A stretch of DNA of 64,000 nucleotides from Acidaminococcaceae bacterium (GCA_017405945.1 JAFQZL010000055.1:124001-188000), one strand, 5' to 3'. Shown: positions 41,202 to 53,662, numbered from the stretch's first letter. Translations and numbers: made by a program. The notes: a model not told the origin generated them from the letters alone.

Positions 41202-41888
41202 ATGGGTCCAGAGATTATTCATTATTTACCCCAGAAGATTGATTTCTTAGGTACCACAGTTCATATGCAGACGCTGTATATGTCCTGGATTACGATGGTT
41301 GTTGTTATCCTTATTGTAGCGGCGGCTACGAGCCAGCGTAAGCTCATTCCCTCGGGGGTGCAGAATGTGGTGGAGATGTTCATCGACTGGCTGGGAGACC
41401 TGATGGAAAAGAACATGGGCGTTGAAGGACGCCGCCTGATGACCCCGTTCATCATCACCTTGTTCCTCTACATCTTCGTAGGCAATGAACTGGGTATGCT
41501 GCCTGCCGTTGGCGTACATTTTACCTCACCCACCAACGACATTAATGTGGCGCTGGGGCTGTCGGTTATGGTTGCCGTTCTGGTATATATAATCGGTGTT
41601 GCCCGTCACGGTCTGGGATATTTCAAGCATCTTATCTCGCCGACGCCGTTCATGCTCCCGCTTAATCTTTTGGAAGATATCGCCCGCCCCATTACCATGG
41701 CAGCCCGTCTGTTCGGTAACATCCTGGCCGGCGAAATTCTGCTGGTCATCCTGAACAGGCTGACCCCGTGGCTGGTTCCCGACATCTGGATCGGTTTCAG
41801 CCTTATTATCGGTTTTTTACAGGCCTTTATCTTCACGATGCTGACCATTGTTGCCTTAGCACCTGTATTTAAGGCAGTTCATGGTTGA
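41202..41888 (+). CDS. atpB: ATP synthase F0 subunit a
   Basis: Membrane stator subunit forming the ion half-channels facing the c-ring. 228 residues, about six helices. The essential Arg is in [17 protein letters not shown]; other conserved parts are [15 protein letters not shown] and [27 protein letters not shown] precedes ATG 41202. Overlaps the reading frame upstream of atpE only in non-coding leader. Confidence 0.95.
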   Translation: MGPEIIHYLPQKIDFLGTTVHMQTLYMSWITMVVVILIVAAATSQRKLIPSGVQNVVEMFIDWLGDLMEKNMGVEGRRLMTPFIITLFLYIFVGNELGMLPAVGVHFTSPTNDINVALGLSVMVAVLVYIIGVARHGLGYFKHLISPTPFMLPLNLLEDIARPITMAARLFGNILAGEILLVILNRLTPWLVPDIWIGFSLIIGFLQAFIFTMLTIVALAPVFKAVHG

Positions 41889-41953
41889 TGCTGGCAGTGG
41901 TGGGCCGGTTTAAATTTTATTATTTTTATTTAAGAGAAAGGAAGATTTTACAA

Positions 41954-42205
41954 ATGGAAAATGCTCTTATGGTAGTAGCTTCAGTAATTGCTGCAGGTTT
42001 GATTGGTTCTTGCGCGGCCATTGGCGCGGCGCTGGGCAACAGCCGTGTTACCAGCACGACGATTGAGTGCATGGCCCGTCAGCCCGAGCAGGCATCCAAC
42101 TTTCAGGTTACCATGTTCATCTCTGTAGGCCTGATCGAATCCATGCCGATTATCGCTATCGTTATCGCTATCGTTCTTGTATTCGCCAACCCGTTTGTAG
42201 GCTGA
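41954..42205 (+). CDS. atpE: ATP synthase F0 subunit c
   Basis: Ring-forming proteolipid of the rotor, 83 residues, two membrane helices joined by the polar loop ARQPE. The ion-binding Glu in helix 2 is in [10 protein letters not shown] Ser follows the Glu as in Na+-binding c subunits, while the Gln used for Na+ in helix 1 of those proteins is Asn here (ALGNSRV) and the Thr after Ser is Met. The coupling ion therefore cannot be read off the motif. ATG 41954 follows AAAGGAAGATTTT; the longer frame from 41885 has no support. Confidence 0.94.
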   Translation: MENALMVVASVIAAGLIGSCAAIGAALGNSRVTSTTIECMARQPEQASNFQVTMFISVGLIESMPIIAIVIAIVLVFANPFVG

Positions 42206-42265
42206 TAGTCAGGAATCCCGATACACCCGAACAGAAGTATTTTATAGAAAAGGAAGTGTGGGAAG

Positions 42266-42748
42266 TTGGTAAATATTGATGCAACCATTATTGCGCAGGT
42301 CCTAAACTTCATAATCCTGTTAGCTATTCTGGCTAAGTTCTGCTATAAGCCGTTATTGAAGGTCATGGATGATCGCCGTAACCGTATCATCAATAATCTT
42401 GACTCTGCGGAGCAGACCCGCCTTGAGGCCGAGGAACTGAAGAAGCAGTATGCGCAGCAGCTGGCTGACGCCCGTGCGGAAGCGACTGCGATTGTTGATA
42501 AGGCCAATAAGATTGGTCAGAAGCTTCATGATGACTTTATGTCTCAGGCTCAGGAAGAGAAAGAACAGCTCATGGCTACCGCCCGTGAGCATATTGAGCA
42601 GGAGAAACAGCAGGCTATGCTGGATGTCCGTACCGAGGTAATCTCCCTCGCCACGGAAATCGCCGGCAAGGTCGTTTCCGAAAAGCTTACCGGCGCTGAA
42701 GATCAGGCACTGATTGCCAAGACAGCGGACAAGGTTCTGAACAAGTAA
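42266..42748 (+). CDS. atpF: ATP synthase F0 subunit b
   Basis: Peripheral stalk subunit linking F0 to F1. 160 residues: an N-terminal membrane helix (TIIAQVLNFIILLAILAKF), then a long charged coiled coil (QTRLEAEELKKQYAQQLADARAEA onward) of normal length, ending in AEDQALIAKTADKVLN. The start is TTG 42266 (AGGAAG 9 bp upstream). The protein itself carries no delta domain, which matters because the next gene is a delta-alpha fusion: b is not a b-delta fusion of the mycobacterial kind. Confidence 0.93.
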   Translation: MVNIDATIIAQVLNFIILLAILAKFCYKPLLKVMDDRRNRIINNLDSAEQTRLEAEELKKQYAQQLADARAEATAIVDKANKIGQKLHDDFMSQAQEEKEQLMATAREHIEQEKQQAMLDVRTEVISLATEIAGKVVSEKLTGAEDQALIAKTADKVLNK

Positions 42749-42845
42749 TCTAGTTTCTTTTTAGAGACTGTATTTCCGGCTAAGCAGCCGGCTGAAGCCT
42801 TGCGGTTTCCGCCGCAAGCAATCTCGCCGCCTGAAAGCGGGAGAT

Positions 42846-44714
<1,869 letters not shown>

Positions 44715-44721
44715 TTGATTT

Positions 44722-45621
44722 ATGCCAAACCCACGCGAAATACATCGGCATATGCGCTCCGTTACCAATATCAGGCAGATAACCAAAGCCATGAAGATGG
44801 TAGCGTCGGCCAGGCTGCGTAAGGCGCAGGAACGCGCCATTACCACCAGGCCCTTTGCCGAAAAGATCAAACAGCTTCTGCAGGACGCGGTAACAGACCG
44901 CAACGTTCTGGGCCACATCGATCCCAAGAGCATGCCGCTGCTGGAGCAGAGACCTGTTAAGCGTACCGGCTACATTGTAGTAAGCTCCGATAAGGGCTTG
45001 GCTGGTCCGTACAATTCCAATGTGCTGAAACACGCCCAGATGGAATTGATGGACAGCGACGATTATACGTTGATTACGGTAGGGCGTAAGGCCAAGGAAT
45101 TTTTCAGCCGTCGCGGATATGATATTTCCGAGGCGCTGTTTGGCTTTTCCGATAAGCCCAGTTATGAAAACGCGAACGACATCGCCCGCGCGGCAACCAA
45201 GATTTTCCTGAACGGTGCCGTGGATGAGGTCGTACTTATCTACACTGAGTTTAAATCGGCGCTGGCGTCTACCCCGGTGACAAAGCATGTTCTGCCCATT
45301 GTTCCGCCGGCTGCGGTGGAAGACAAGGACAGCAGTGCATCAGGGGCTCAGGCCTCGGCTAACGAAATTATTTTCGAGCCGAACCCGGTGGACGTGATCA
45401 AACAGTTGCTGCCATACTATGTTAAAACGGAGATTTATGCCGCGCTTATGCAGTGCGCCGCCAGTGAGCTGGGCGCTCGTATGACCGCGATGAGCAGCGC
45501 TACTGATAATGCGTCGGACCTCATCCGTAACCTGGAGCTGTCTTACAACAAGGCCCGCCAGGCTGGCATCACGAACGAAATCAACGAAATCGTCGGCGGT
45601 GCGGAAGCGCTGAACAGTTAA
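44722..45621 (+). CDS. atpG: ATP synthase F1 subunit gamma
   Basis: Central rotor shaft of F1. 299 residues with both long terminal helices: the N terminus NPREIHRHMRSVTNIRQITKAMKMVA and the C terminus RMTAMSSATDNASDLI-RNLELSYNKARQAGITNEINEIVGGAEAL, plus the Rossmann-like middle (VVSSDKGLAGPYNSNVL). An acidic/Ser/Ala-rich loop around residues 195-212 (AAVEDKDSSASGAQASANE) is a modest insertion. 7 bp after atpA; ribosome site GAAGCGAGGTGA lies in the atpA end. Confidence 0.95.
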   Translation: MPNPREIHRHMRSVTNIRQITKAMKMVASARLRKAQERAITTRPFAEKIKQLLQDAVTDRNVLGHIDPKSMPLLEQRPVKRTGYIVVSSDKGLAGPYNSNVLKHAQMELMDSDDYTLITVGRKAKEFFSRRGYDISEALFGFSDKPSYENANDIARAATKIFLNGAVDEVVLIYTEFKSALASTPVTKHVLPIVPPAAVEDKDSSASGAQASANEIIFEPNPVDVIKQLLPYYVKTEIYAALMQCAASELGARMTAMSSATDNASDLIRNLELSYNKARQAGITNEINEIVGGAEALNS

Positions 45622-47049
<1,428 letters not shown>

Positions 47050-47053
47050 TCCT

Positions 47054-47476
47054 ATGGCCAGTTTAATGCGTTTTGAGGTTCTGGCTCCGGACAAGTATGT
47101 ACTGAAGTCGGATGCCGTATCCTATGTGGAGGCGGTGACCCTGTGGGGTGTTATCGGCATTTTGCCGCGCCACGCCCCGCTGATTGCCGCGCTCAAGGAA
47201 GCTCCGCTGAAGTACCGCGATGCTGAAGGCATAGCTCATTTCCTGTGCCTGCAGGGCGGCTTTATGGAAGTCAAGGACAACAAGGTTGTGGTTATGACGG
47301 AGGCAGCAGAGACTGCCGATGAAATTGACGTTGACCGCGCCGAAGCTTCGGCGTTGCGTGCCCGTGAGCGTCTGGCGAATCCGGATGACGAGGTTGACAT
47401 GGACCGCGTCATGGGAAGCCTGCGCCGTTCGGAAGCGCGTCTGAAGACCGTAAGGCTGGCGGCGGAATCCCGCTGA
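47054..47476 (+). CDS. atpC: ATP synthase F1 subunit epsilon
   Basis: Rotor base and regulatory subunit, 140 residues: N-terminal beta-sandwich (FEVLAPDKYVLKSDAVSYVEAVT, GVIGILPRHAPLIAALK) and a C-terminal helical hairpin that can brake ATP hydrolysis (RAEASALRARERLANPDDEVDMDRV). The start ATG 47054 lies 4 bp after atpD; the longer frame from 46964 is antiparallel to the atpD code. A strong terminator follows, ending the operon. Confidence 0.94.
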   Translation: MASLMRFEVLAPDKYVLKSDAVSYVEAVTLWGVIGILPRHAPLIAALKEAPLKYRDAEGIAHFLCLQGGFMEVKDNKVVVMTEAAETADEIDVDRAEASALRARERLANPDDEVDMDRVMGSLRRSEARLKTVRLAAESR

Positions 47477-47522
47477 CCAGAGCCGGGCAGACCACAGGCT
47501 GGTCTGTGTCAGTAAGGTTTAA

Positions 47523-47567
47523 GGAGGGATTCGTCCGGAATCATATTCGGACGAACCTCTTTTTTAT
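47523..47567 (+). terminator. ATP synthase operon terminator
   Basis: GGAGG-g-ATTCGTCCG and CGGACGAA-CCTC form a long stem around GAATCATATT, followed by TTTTTTAT. Confidence 0.85.
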
Positions 47568-47695
47568 CAAAATATCGTAATAATTTTATAAAAATATTTG
47601 TAATATTGTTTGCTGAATTTTCCTTGATCAGTATTTCCTTAAAAGTGTTTTCATGACTGCAGGCGGGGGTCTGAAAACTTACTGGAGGTGTAAGT

Positions 47696-48724
47696 GTGGC
47701 AGTGCATCCGGGGGCTGTGATAGCCGTTGCGGGACTTGCCGTTGCGGGTTTTAAGTTGTATACGGCTTTGAGTAATTCCGCGCAGATTGTCAGAAGCAGT
47801 TTGGAACGTTACAATGACGAGAAAATCCGTTACTATACCGTTAATAAGCAGGTTCTCGAAACGGTTATTGATTACGGCAAATTCAAGCTGGAGATATGGG
47901 ACGAGTTTGGCGCTTTGGTCCAGCTTTTCAGCCGCATGACGAATCCGCCCGGGCTCATCAGCTATAAGGGTATGGAAAGTGTGCATGCCGGCCGTCCGCA
48001 GATGGACGACATCCGCAACATGACAGCCGCTATAAAGGCACTTCACGAGCAGCAGTGGGATGTGCTTGGCACAGGTATGCTGACAAGTCTTGCCATTTAT
48101 GGAAAGACGATGACGCAGAAAGTGGAAAAAGACCAGGTACTGCACATCGAAGGGTTCCCGGATACCGAAGAAGGCGACAGCGTGCTTGACACGATGGGGA
48201 CGGTTCCGGCGCCCCACCACAGCGACAATGGCATGATAGAAGAAGGCGCGGTTCTGAATGGAATACTGGGCGTGCCTGTCGTTGTAGATACGGATGCCTT
48301 GTATGCTGAACTTTGCGATAAACCAATCACTGAGCTCACCAAGGATGAAGCGTTCGCCCTGAAGGACCAGATTGACTGGCGCAGCCTGAAACTTGCCGAC
48401 GCGGTAGGCCGGATACGCCGTCTGGGCGAAACCGTTGACAGCGTCAGGAGTGATGTAGAACGCCTGCGGGAAGTATGCAGGAGCAAGATAGAGGGCATCG
48501 GTCTGTTGGTGCAGAGAACCCCGGATTACAACGAATTCAGTCTTGCGGATAAGCAGGATTACCAATTCGCGGTTATGCTGCAGCGGACCATGCGCCTGCT
48601 GACGCGCCTGGACCTGGTTCTCAAGCGCGGCAATATGTGCGTTTTGAACGCCATGGCCATCAACGACTGCAAACGCCAGGCAGCGGAACTGGTGCCGCTT
48701 CCCGACCCCAGTGCGCCTGAATAG
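47696..48724 (+). CDS. Uncharacterised protein, first gene of a three-gene cassette
   Basis: 342 residues, no family recognised. A short hydrophobic N terminus (AVIAVAGLAVAGFKLY) could be a membrane anchor or signal; the rest is soluble and mainly helical, with a central acidic region (PDTEEGDSVLDT) and a C-terminal half rich in amphipathic helices (DAVGRIRRLGETVDSVRSDVERL). No catalytic motif is visible. Start GTG 47696 has GGAGG 7 bp upstream. It follows the atp terminator and is followed at 69 bp by a small coiled-coil protein and then by a membrane/coiled-coil protein, all in the same direction and well spaced for one operon. In Bacillus this position (between atpC and murAA) holds ywm genes, which do not look similar. 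Confidence 0.75.
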   Translation: MAVHPGAVIAVAGLAVAGFKLYTALSNSAQIVRSSLERYNDEKIRYYTVNKQVLETVIDYGKFKLEIWDEFGALVQLFSRMTNPPGLISYKGMESVHAGRPQMDDIRNMTAAIKALHEQQWDVLGTGMLTSLAIYGKTMTQKVEKDQVLHIEGFPDTEEGDSVLDTMGTVPAPHHSDNGMIEEGAVLNGILGVPVVVDTDALYAELCDKPITELTKDEAFALKDQIDWRSLKLADAVGRIRRLGETVDSVRSDVERLREVCRSKIEGIGLLVQRTPDYNEFSLADKQDYQFAVMLQRTMRLLTRLDLVLKRGNMCVLNAMAINDCKRQAAELVPLPDPSAPE

Positions 48725-48793
48725 TAAAAGGGGCGGGGCTTTAAGAGAAGATTCAGCGGCCAGGCCGCACTGTTTTTAGGAGGCTAAGGAGAA

Positions 48794-48982
48794 ATGGCAA
48801 AAGATGCTTTGAGCAGTTTAGCCGGCAACCGTATGGGGCAGCTCAAGAGTGAGATTGCGGACCTCAGGGCCCAGCTCAGGAAAGAGTTTGAACCGGATAA
48901 GATCGCTGAGCTGAAAAAGCTTATCAGAGAAAAAGAAACCTACTACAATATACTTGCAGACCGTCGAAGGACAGGGATTTAA
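48794..48982 (+). CDS. Small coiled-coil protein, second gene of the cassette
   Basis: 62 residues, no signal peptide or membrane segment, heptad-like pattern through MGQLKSEIADLRAQLRKEF and IAELKKLIREKETYYNIL, ending in basic DRRRTGI. Function unknown. Well-placed CTAAGGAGAA before ATG 48794 argues that it is really translated. It ends 5 bp before the next gene, so the two are likely coupled; a helical partner of the neighbouring coiled-coil protein is a plausible guess. Confidence 0.7.
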   Translation: MAKDALSSLAGNRMGQLKSEIADLRAQLRKEFEPDKIAELKKLIREKETYYNILADRRRTGI

Positions 48983-48987
48983 ACATC

Positions 48988-49479
48988 ATGAACGAGCAGT
49001 TATTAATACGTTTGGCACAGATCGCGATACGTTGCGTAGTAGCGTATTATGTTTATAAGGATGCAATAAAACATGAAGTTCCCAACAAGAACTTCTGGGT
49101 AGCGGCAACCTTTATTTTCTGGCCCGTCGTTGTGGTGTACCTGTTCTACCGGCAGCGCGCGGCCCGTACCGTGGATCTTTCCTTTGAGCAAAAAGCGCAG
49201 CTGGAGATAGACCATAAGCGCGAGGAAGAAAAGCGGCGCATCGCGGCGGAACGCGCCGAGATGGAGATGGAGCGCAAGCAGGAGATCGAAAAGAACCAGA
49301 TCAGCGAGGAAGAACTGGAAAAGCTTCGCGAGGAACGCAGGGCTGCCAAGGCGAAGCGCATGAAGGAACTGGAAGAAGAGCGTGCGGAACAGGAAAGACA
49401 GCATGCCGAACTTTTAAAGCTGAAGGAAAAGAAGCTGCAGGAAACCGTGGCAAAGAATCTCAGCAACCTGGACAAGTAG
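48988..49479 (+). CDS. Membrane-anchored coiled-coil protein, third gene of the cassette
   Basis: 163 residues. Two hydrophobic segments near the N terminus (about 6-24 and 36-54, the second WVAATFIFWPVVVVYLFY), then a basic stretch and a continuous, extremely charged coiled coil from about residue 68 to 155 (EKRRIAAERAEMEMERKQEI, ELEKLREERRAAKAKRMKEL). The architecture is a membrane-tethered cytoplasmic rod. Family not recognised. Only 5 bp after the 62-residue gene, with a weak ribosome site. No strong terminator is seen after it; two members of the GAAACACTGATT repeat family follow. Confidence 0.72.
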   Translation: MNEQLLIRLAQIAIRCVVAYYVYKDAIKHEVPNKNFWVAATFIFWPVVVVYLFYRQRAARTVDLSFEQKAQLEIDHKREEEKRRIAAERAEMEMERKQEIEKNQISEEELEKLREERRAAKAKRMKELEEERAEQERQHAELLKLKEKKLQETVAKNLSNLDK

Positions 49480-49570
49480 TAAGTAGTAGGATATATAATT
49501 TCATTACGGGCGCTGCGCTTACAGGCGTGGCGTTTTCTTTTTGTGCCCGCGGCGCAGGGGAACGTATGTA

Positions 49571-49705
49571 AAGGAAACACTGATTAATCAGTGCCTCCTA
49601 AAATTTTTTCGTTTCCTCTTGCTAAATGACGCTTATAATGATAGAGTTAAATTGTAAGGGAAACACTGGTTCATTCGTGTCTCAAACTCAGGGAATCAGT
49701 GTTTA
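49571..49705 (+). repeat. Two GAAACACTGATT-family repeats between the cassette and murA
   Basis: The first (49571-49594) contains the perfect palindrome CACTGATTAATCAGTG. The second (49658-49705) is a hairpin: AAACACTG-g-TTC pairs with GAATCAGTGTTT at 49693-49704. A TATAAT at 49634-49639, between them, may belong to a murA promoter, though no good -35 is seen. The gap is 277 bp. Confidence 0.6.
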
Positions 49706-49756
49706 TTAAGTATGGCATCAAACGGATTTTAAAAAACAACGGTAGGGGGTAAGCTT

Positions 49757-51025
49757 GTGGATAAGTTGATTGTCAGAGGCGGCAACCGCCTGGTTGGCAC
49801 GGTAAAGACGAGCGGGGCGAAGAATGCGGTGCTGCCTATTATTGCGGCATCTGTTTTGGGAGAGACGCCCAGTCACCTGGACGAGATCCCCAAGCTGGAA
49901 GACGTACGCACCATTTGCGGCGTATTGAGATATTTAGGCGTCAAAATCGATGACAGCAGGGAACATGAACTTACCCTGGATACGACCCGGATATCGGCTT
50001 ATGAAGCTCCGTATGAACTGGTCCGTACCATGCGGGCTTCGTTTGTGGTGCTGGGGCCGCTGCTGGCCCGTATGGGTCATGCCCGTATTTCCCAGCCGGG
50101 CGGCTGCGCGATCGGCAGCCGGCCCATCGATCTGCATTTAAAGGGCTTTGAAGCGCTGGGAGCGAAAATTTCTCAGGACCATGGTTTTGTGGAAGCCTAT
50201 GCGCCCAACGGGCTCAAGGGCGCGGATATTTATCTGGACTTCCCCAGTGTGGGGGCGACGGAAAATATCATGATGGCAGCCTGCCTGGCGGAAGGCACCA
50301 CCACGCTGGAAAATCCGGCGGAGGAACCGGAAATCGTCGACCTGGCCAACTATCTGAATCAGATGGGGGCCCGTATCCGGGGCGCTGGAACGGACGTGAT
50401 CCGTATCGAAGGCGTAAAACACATGCATGGGGCAGAGCATATCGCGATTCCCGACCGTATTGAGGCGGGCACCTATATGATTGCGGCAGCCATGACCCAC
50501 GGCGATGTCATTATAGAAAATGTGCTGGCGGAACATCAGAAGCCGCTGCTGGCCAAGCTGCGTGAAGCCGGCGTACTGATTGAAGAGGATATTGACCGGA
50601 TCCATGTGGCCTGTCCGGGAGAGCTGAAAGGCGTGAACGTGAAAACGCTGCCGTATCCCGGCTTCCCCACGGATATGCAGGCGCAGTTCATGGCTATGAT
50701 GACGATTTGCCAGGGCCGCAGCACGGTGATGGAAACGGTATTCGAAAACCGGTTTATGCATGTGGTGGAGCTGAACCGTATGGGCGCGAATATTGCGACC
50801 ACAGGCGCCCGGGGCGCTATCATTGAAGGGCCTGCCAAGCTGACCGGCTGTGAAGTGAACGCCTCTGACCTGCGGGCCGGCGCCGCCATGATCCTGGCGG
50901 GCCTGGTTGCGGAGGGCACGACGACCATTGGCAATCTGCACCATATCGACCGCGGTTACGAGGACATCGTCGGGAAACTGAAAGGTCTGGGAGCGGATAT
51001 CCAGCGCATCAGCGTAAAAGACTGA
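49757..51025 (+). CDS. murA: UDP-N-acetylglucosamine 1-carboxyvinyltransferase
   Basis: First committed step of peptidoglycan synthesis: PEP + UDP-GlcNAc to enolpyruvyl-UDP-GlcNAc. 422 residues, two inside-out alpha/beta domains: [21 protein letters not shown] with Lys-Asn pair, [36 protein letters not shown] (Cys of the catalytic loop in GGCAIGSRP, the fosfomycin target), [24 protein letters not shown], and [13 protein letters not shown]. Start GTG 49757 after GTAGGGGGTAAG. Linked to mreB (18 bp apart), joining wall precursor synthesis to shape control. Confidence 0.96.
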   Translation: MDKLIVRGGNRLVGTVKTSGAKNAVLPIIAASVLGETPSHLDEIPKLEDVRTICGVLRYLGVKIDDSREHELTLDTTRISAYEAPYELVRTMRASFVVLGPLLARMGHARISQPGGCAIGSRPIDLHLKGFEALGAKISQDHGFVEAYAPNGLKGADIYLDFPSVGATENIMMAACLAEGTTTLENPAEEPEIVDLANYLNQMGARIRGAGTDVIRIEGVKHMHGAEHIAIPDRIEAGTYMIAAAMTHGDVIIENVLAEHQKPLLAKLREAGVLIEEDIDRIHVACPGELKGVNVKTLPYPGFPTDMQAQFMAMMTICQGRSTVMETVFENRFMHVVELNRMGANIATTGARGAIIEGPAKLTGCEVNASDLRAGAAMILAGLVAEGTTTIGNLHHIDRGYEDIVGKLKGLGADIQRISVKD

Positions 51026-51043
51026 CAGGACAGGAGAAACAAT

Positions 51044-52066
51044 ATGTTTGGTGGACATACAGACATTGGCATCGATCTGGGGACTGCCAATATTCTGGTT
51101 TATGTAAAAGGCAAGGGGATCGTGCTGAACGAACCGTCGGTAGTGGCGGTGGAAAAAGCGGGAAACAAGATCCTGGCAGTAGGGGCGGAAGCGCGGGACA
51201 TGCTGGGCCGTACGCCCCAGGGAATCGTGGCGGTACGCCCGTTAAAGGAAGGTGTAATCGCCAACTATACAATTACCCAGAAGATGCTGGAATACATCGT
51301 GAACAAGGTGGCGGGGAAGAGTTTCTTTTTTAAACCGCGGGTCATGACCTGCATTCCGGTACACATAACATCAGTAGAAAAGCGCGCCGTACTGGAAGCT
51401 ACGATTCAGGCCGGCGTATCCAAGACGTATCTCATTGAAGAGCCGCTGGCGGCGGCTCTGGGAGCGGGGCTGGATATCATGGTTCCTTCCGGGAAAATGG
51501 TGGTGGATATCGGTGGTGGTACTACCGATATCGGAATTCTGAGCCTGGGCGGCGTGGTAGACAGCGATTCCGTCCGCATTGGCGGCGACAAGTTTGATGA
51601 AAGCATCGTCCGTTATGTAAAAAAGGAATACAACCTGCTGATAGGGGATACCACAGGAGAAAGCATCAAGAAGACGATTGGCAATGTGCATCCCGGAGCA
51701 GAGGTTAAGAGCATGACGATTCGCGGGAGAGACGGGATCAATGGTCTTCCGACTACCGTAACAGTAACGTCCGAAGATGTCCGGAAGGCGCTGGAAGAGC
51801 CACTGGAGACTCTGATTGGGAAAATTCGGTCCGTGTTGGAAAAATGCCCGCCGGAGCTGTCGGCTGATATTGTGGACAACGGCATTTACCTTACCGGCGG
51901 CGGCGCGTTATTGGGCGGTTTTGCGAAGGTGCTGGAAGAAGATACCGGCATCCGCGTTTTCGTGGCGGAGAATCCGCTGGACTGTGTGGCCGTCGGTACC
52001 GGCAAGGCGCTGGAAAATCTGGACAAGCTCCGGCCCGGCACCGTGTACAGCAACGCCATGTTTTAA
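51044..52066 (+). CDS. mreB: Rod-shape actin homologue MreB/Mbl
   Basis: Actin-fold ATPase polymerising under the membrane to guide wall synthesis. 340 residues with phosphate 1 IGIDLGTANILVYVKGKGI, connect 1, phosphate 2 VVDIGGGTTDIGILSLGG, and adenosine motif ITLTGGGALLGGF-like YLTGGGALLGGFAKVL. The N terminus MFGGHTDIGI and its position after murA match Mbl of Bacillus; distinguishing Mbl from MreB by eye is not safe. ACAGGAGAAAC precedes ATG 51044. Implies a rod- or ovoid-shaped ancestor even if present cells are cocci. Confidence 0.93.
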   Translation: MFGGHTDIGIDLGTANILVYVKGKGIVLNEPSVVAVEKAGNKILAVGAEARDMLGRTPQGIVAVRPLKEGVIANYTITQKMLEYIVNKVAGKSFFFKPRVMTCIPVHITSVEKRAVLEATIQAGVSKTYLIEEPLAAALGAGLDIMVPSGKMVVDIGGGTTDIGILSLGGVVDSDSVRIGGDKFDESIVRYVKKEYNLLIGDTTGESIKKTIGNVHPGAEVKSMTIRGRDGINGLPTTVTVTSEDVRKALEEPLETLIGKIRSVLEKCPPELSADIVDNGIYLTGGGALLGGFAKVLEEDTGIRVFVAENPLDCVAVGTGKALENLDKLRPGTVYSNAMF

Positions 52067-52152
52067 AAACGGAATATTTTCAGGACGGTTTTGGAAGGAT
52101 TGTTTGCGATTTGATTCCATACCGTCCTGCTGATTTTACAGGGTTGTGGACA

Positions 52153-53565
52153 ATGAATAAATTTTTATTTCGGATTTTGACAGGAGCGGGCAGGCTCATT
52201 CCGCTTCTTACTGTGTGTTTCGTGTTGCTGCATGCTTCTGCCCAGGCTCAGATTACTGGTATGCGGGCGGGCAGCGGCGCTGCCAGGATACGTATCGTGC
52301 TGGATATGGACAGTCCGGCAAAATTTAAAGACAGCAGTACGCAGGACAGGATCACCCTGGACATCGATACGGCTGTAACGAAGAAGTTGCAGCAGGCTTT
52401 TAACGATGCTTCGGTGAAAGATGTTTCCGTAGAAAAAACAGGGAAAAAATCATCGCGCCTGCAGATCAACCTGAAGAAACCGGCGCAGCATAAGGTTATT
52501 GTACTGAAGAAACCAAACCGGCTTGTCATAGATGTATACCGCATCCAGATTGTAAAAATAACAAAAGATCTGGGAGGCGGTCTTTCCTACACCTATTGGC
52601 AGGATGACATGAGCGGTCTGCCGGTGCGTTTGTACGTGCTGAGCCTGGCCCCGGGCAGTAACTACGAGCTGCGGCCTTTTTCCGGCGCAGGCAATGCCAA
52701 CGGACGGGGAAGGCTTTCCCGGGCGGTGGCAGTGAGCGGTGCCCGGGCGGCTGTCAACGCCTGCTATTTTGATACGGACGGCTGGGTCATCGGCAACTGT
52801 AAGTGGAACGGAAGTTTTTTCGGCACGGACGCCACGCCCCGCAGCGCGTTTGTGGTGGATAAAGAAGGAAAGGCTTCCGTACAGAAGGATCTGGCCTACC
52901 GGGGGACGGTTTCCCTGAAGGGTGGCCGCATCCTTACCATAAAAGGCCTGAACCGGCAGCGGATCACCAACGACCTGGTGCTTTTCAACCGGAACTACGG
53001 CAGCGCTACCCGGACCAATGAACACGGGCGCGAGATCCGGATCCGCCAGGGGCGGGCTGCGGAGGTTTCCGCCAAAGGGAATATGGCGCTGGACAATAAT
53101 TCGCTTGTCGTATCCGGCCACGGCGTAAATGCGGACGCGCTGGCGCGTGTGAGGCGTGGCGACAGGGTCGCGATCGACCAGACCCTGGGCAGCCGTACGG
53201 CTGATGAGGCCAGGCTGGTTGTGGGAGCAGGACCTCTCCTGCTGGAAAACGGCCAGGTGAATGTCCGTGTCAGGGAGGAGGCGATTGCGCCGGATATCGC
53301 GTTCGGGCGTGCGCCCCGGACCGGGGCCGGTGTCACCGCGGACGGAACCGTCCTGCTGATGGTTGTGGACGGCCGCAGCCAGAATTCAGCCGGCATGACA
53401 TTAAAGGAGTTTGCGCAGTATCTGAAACGTTTCGGAGCGGTTTCCGCTGTCAATTTCGACGGCGGGGGATCTTCGGAAATGGTGCTGGACGGCAGGATTA
53501 TGAACCGTCCTTCCGACGGTGCGGAACGGCCGGTAAGCATCGGCCTTGGCGTGTTCCGGAAATAG
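52153..53565 (+). CDS. Exported phosphodiester glycosidase-family protein with AMIN-like N terminus
   Basis: 470 residues. Signal peptide (residues 1-33, ending ASAQAQ). Residues about 35-130 look like an AMIN domain (beta-rich, IRIVLDMDSPAKFK..., KPNRLVIDVYRI), which in other proteins targets peptidoglycan or the outer-membrane secretin. The C-terminal 300 residues have the phosphodiester-glycosidase (NAGPA/DUF2233) pattern: AVNACYFDTDGWVIGNCKWNG, RAPRTGAGVTADGTVLLMVVDGR, and VNFDGGGSSEMVLDGRIMNRPSDG. The enzyme class cleaves GlcNAc-phosphodiester linkages; the substrate here could be a wall or surface polymer (inference). ATG 52153 chosen because the signal peptide then begins MNKFLF; the earlier 52111 start adds 14 polar residues. 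It lies between mreB and the envelope block. Confidence 0.85.
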   Translation: MNKFLFRILTGAGRLIPLLTVCFVLLHASAQAQITGMRAGSGAARIRIVLDMDSPAKFKDSSTQDRITLDIDTAVTKKLQQAFNDASVKDVSVEKTGKKSSRLQINLKKPAQHKVIVLKKPNRLVIDVYRIQIVKITKDLGGGLSYTYWQDDMSGLPVRLYVLSLAPGSNYELRPFSGAGNANGRGRLSRAVAVSGARAAVNACYFDTDGWVIGNCKWNGSFFGTDATPRSAFVVDKEGKASVQKDLAYRGTVSLKGGRILTIKGLNRQRITNDLVLFNRNYGSATRTNEHGREIRIRQGRAAEVSAKGNMALDNNSLVVSGHGVNADALARVRRGDRVAIDQTLGSRTADEARLVVGAGPLLLENGQVNVRVREEAIAPDIAFGRAPRTGAGVTADGTVLLMVVDGRSQNSAGMTLKEFAQYLKRFGAVSAVNFDGGGSSEMVLDGRIMNRPSDGAERPVSIGLGVFRK

Positions 53566-53633
53566 CAGAGGGCTGTCTGATTTCCCTCATGTGATGCAAA
53601 TTTGTCACAACGGTGAATTCTGCACAAAGTGTT

Positions 53634-53662
53634 TTGCCAAATTATTTTTTTCGTTGTATAAT
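53634..53662 (+). promoter_or_regulatory. Promoter of the S55 peptidase / mla block
   Basis: TTGCCA (53634-53639), 17-bp spacer, TATAAT (53657-53662), about 45 bp upstream of the S55 gene. Confidence 0.75.
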
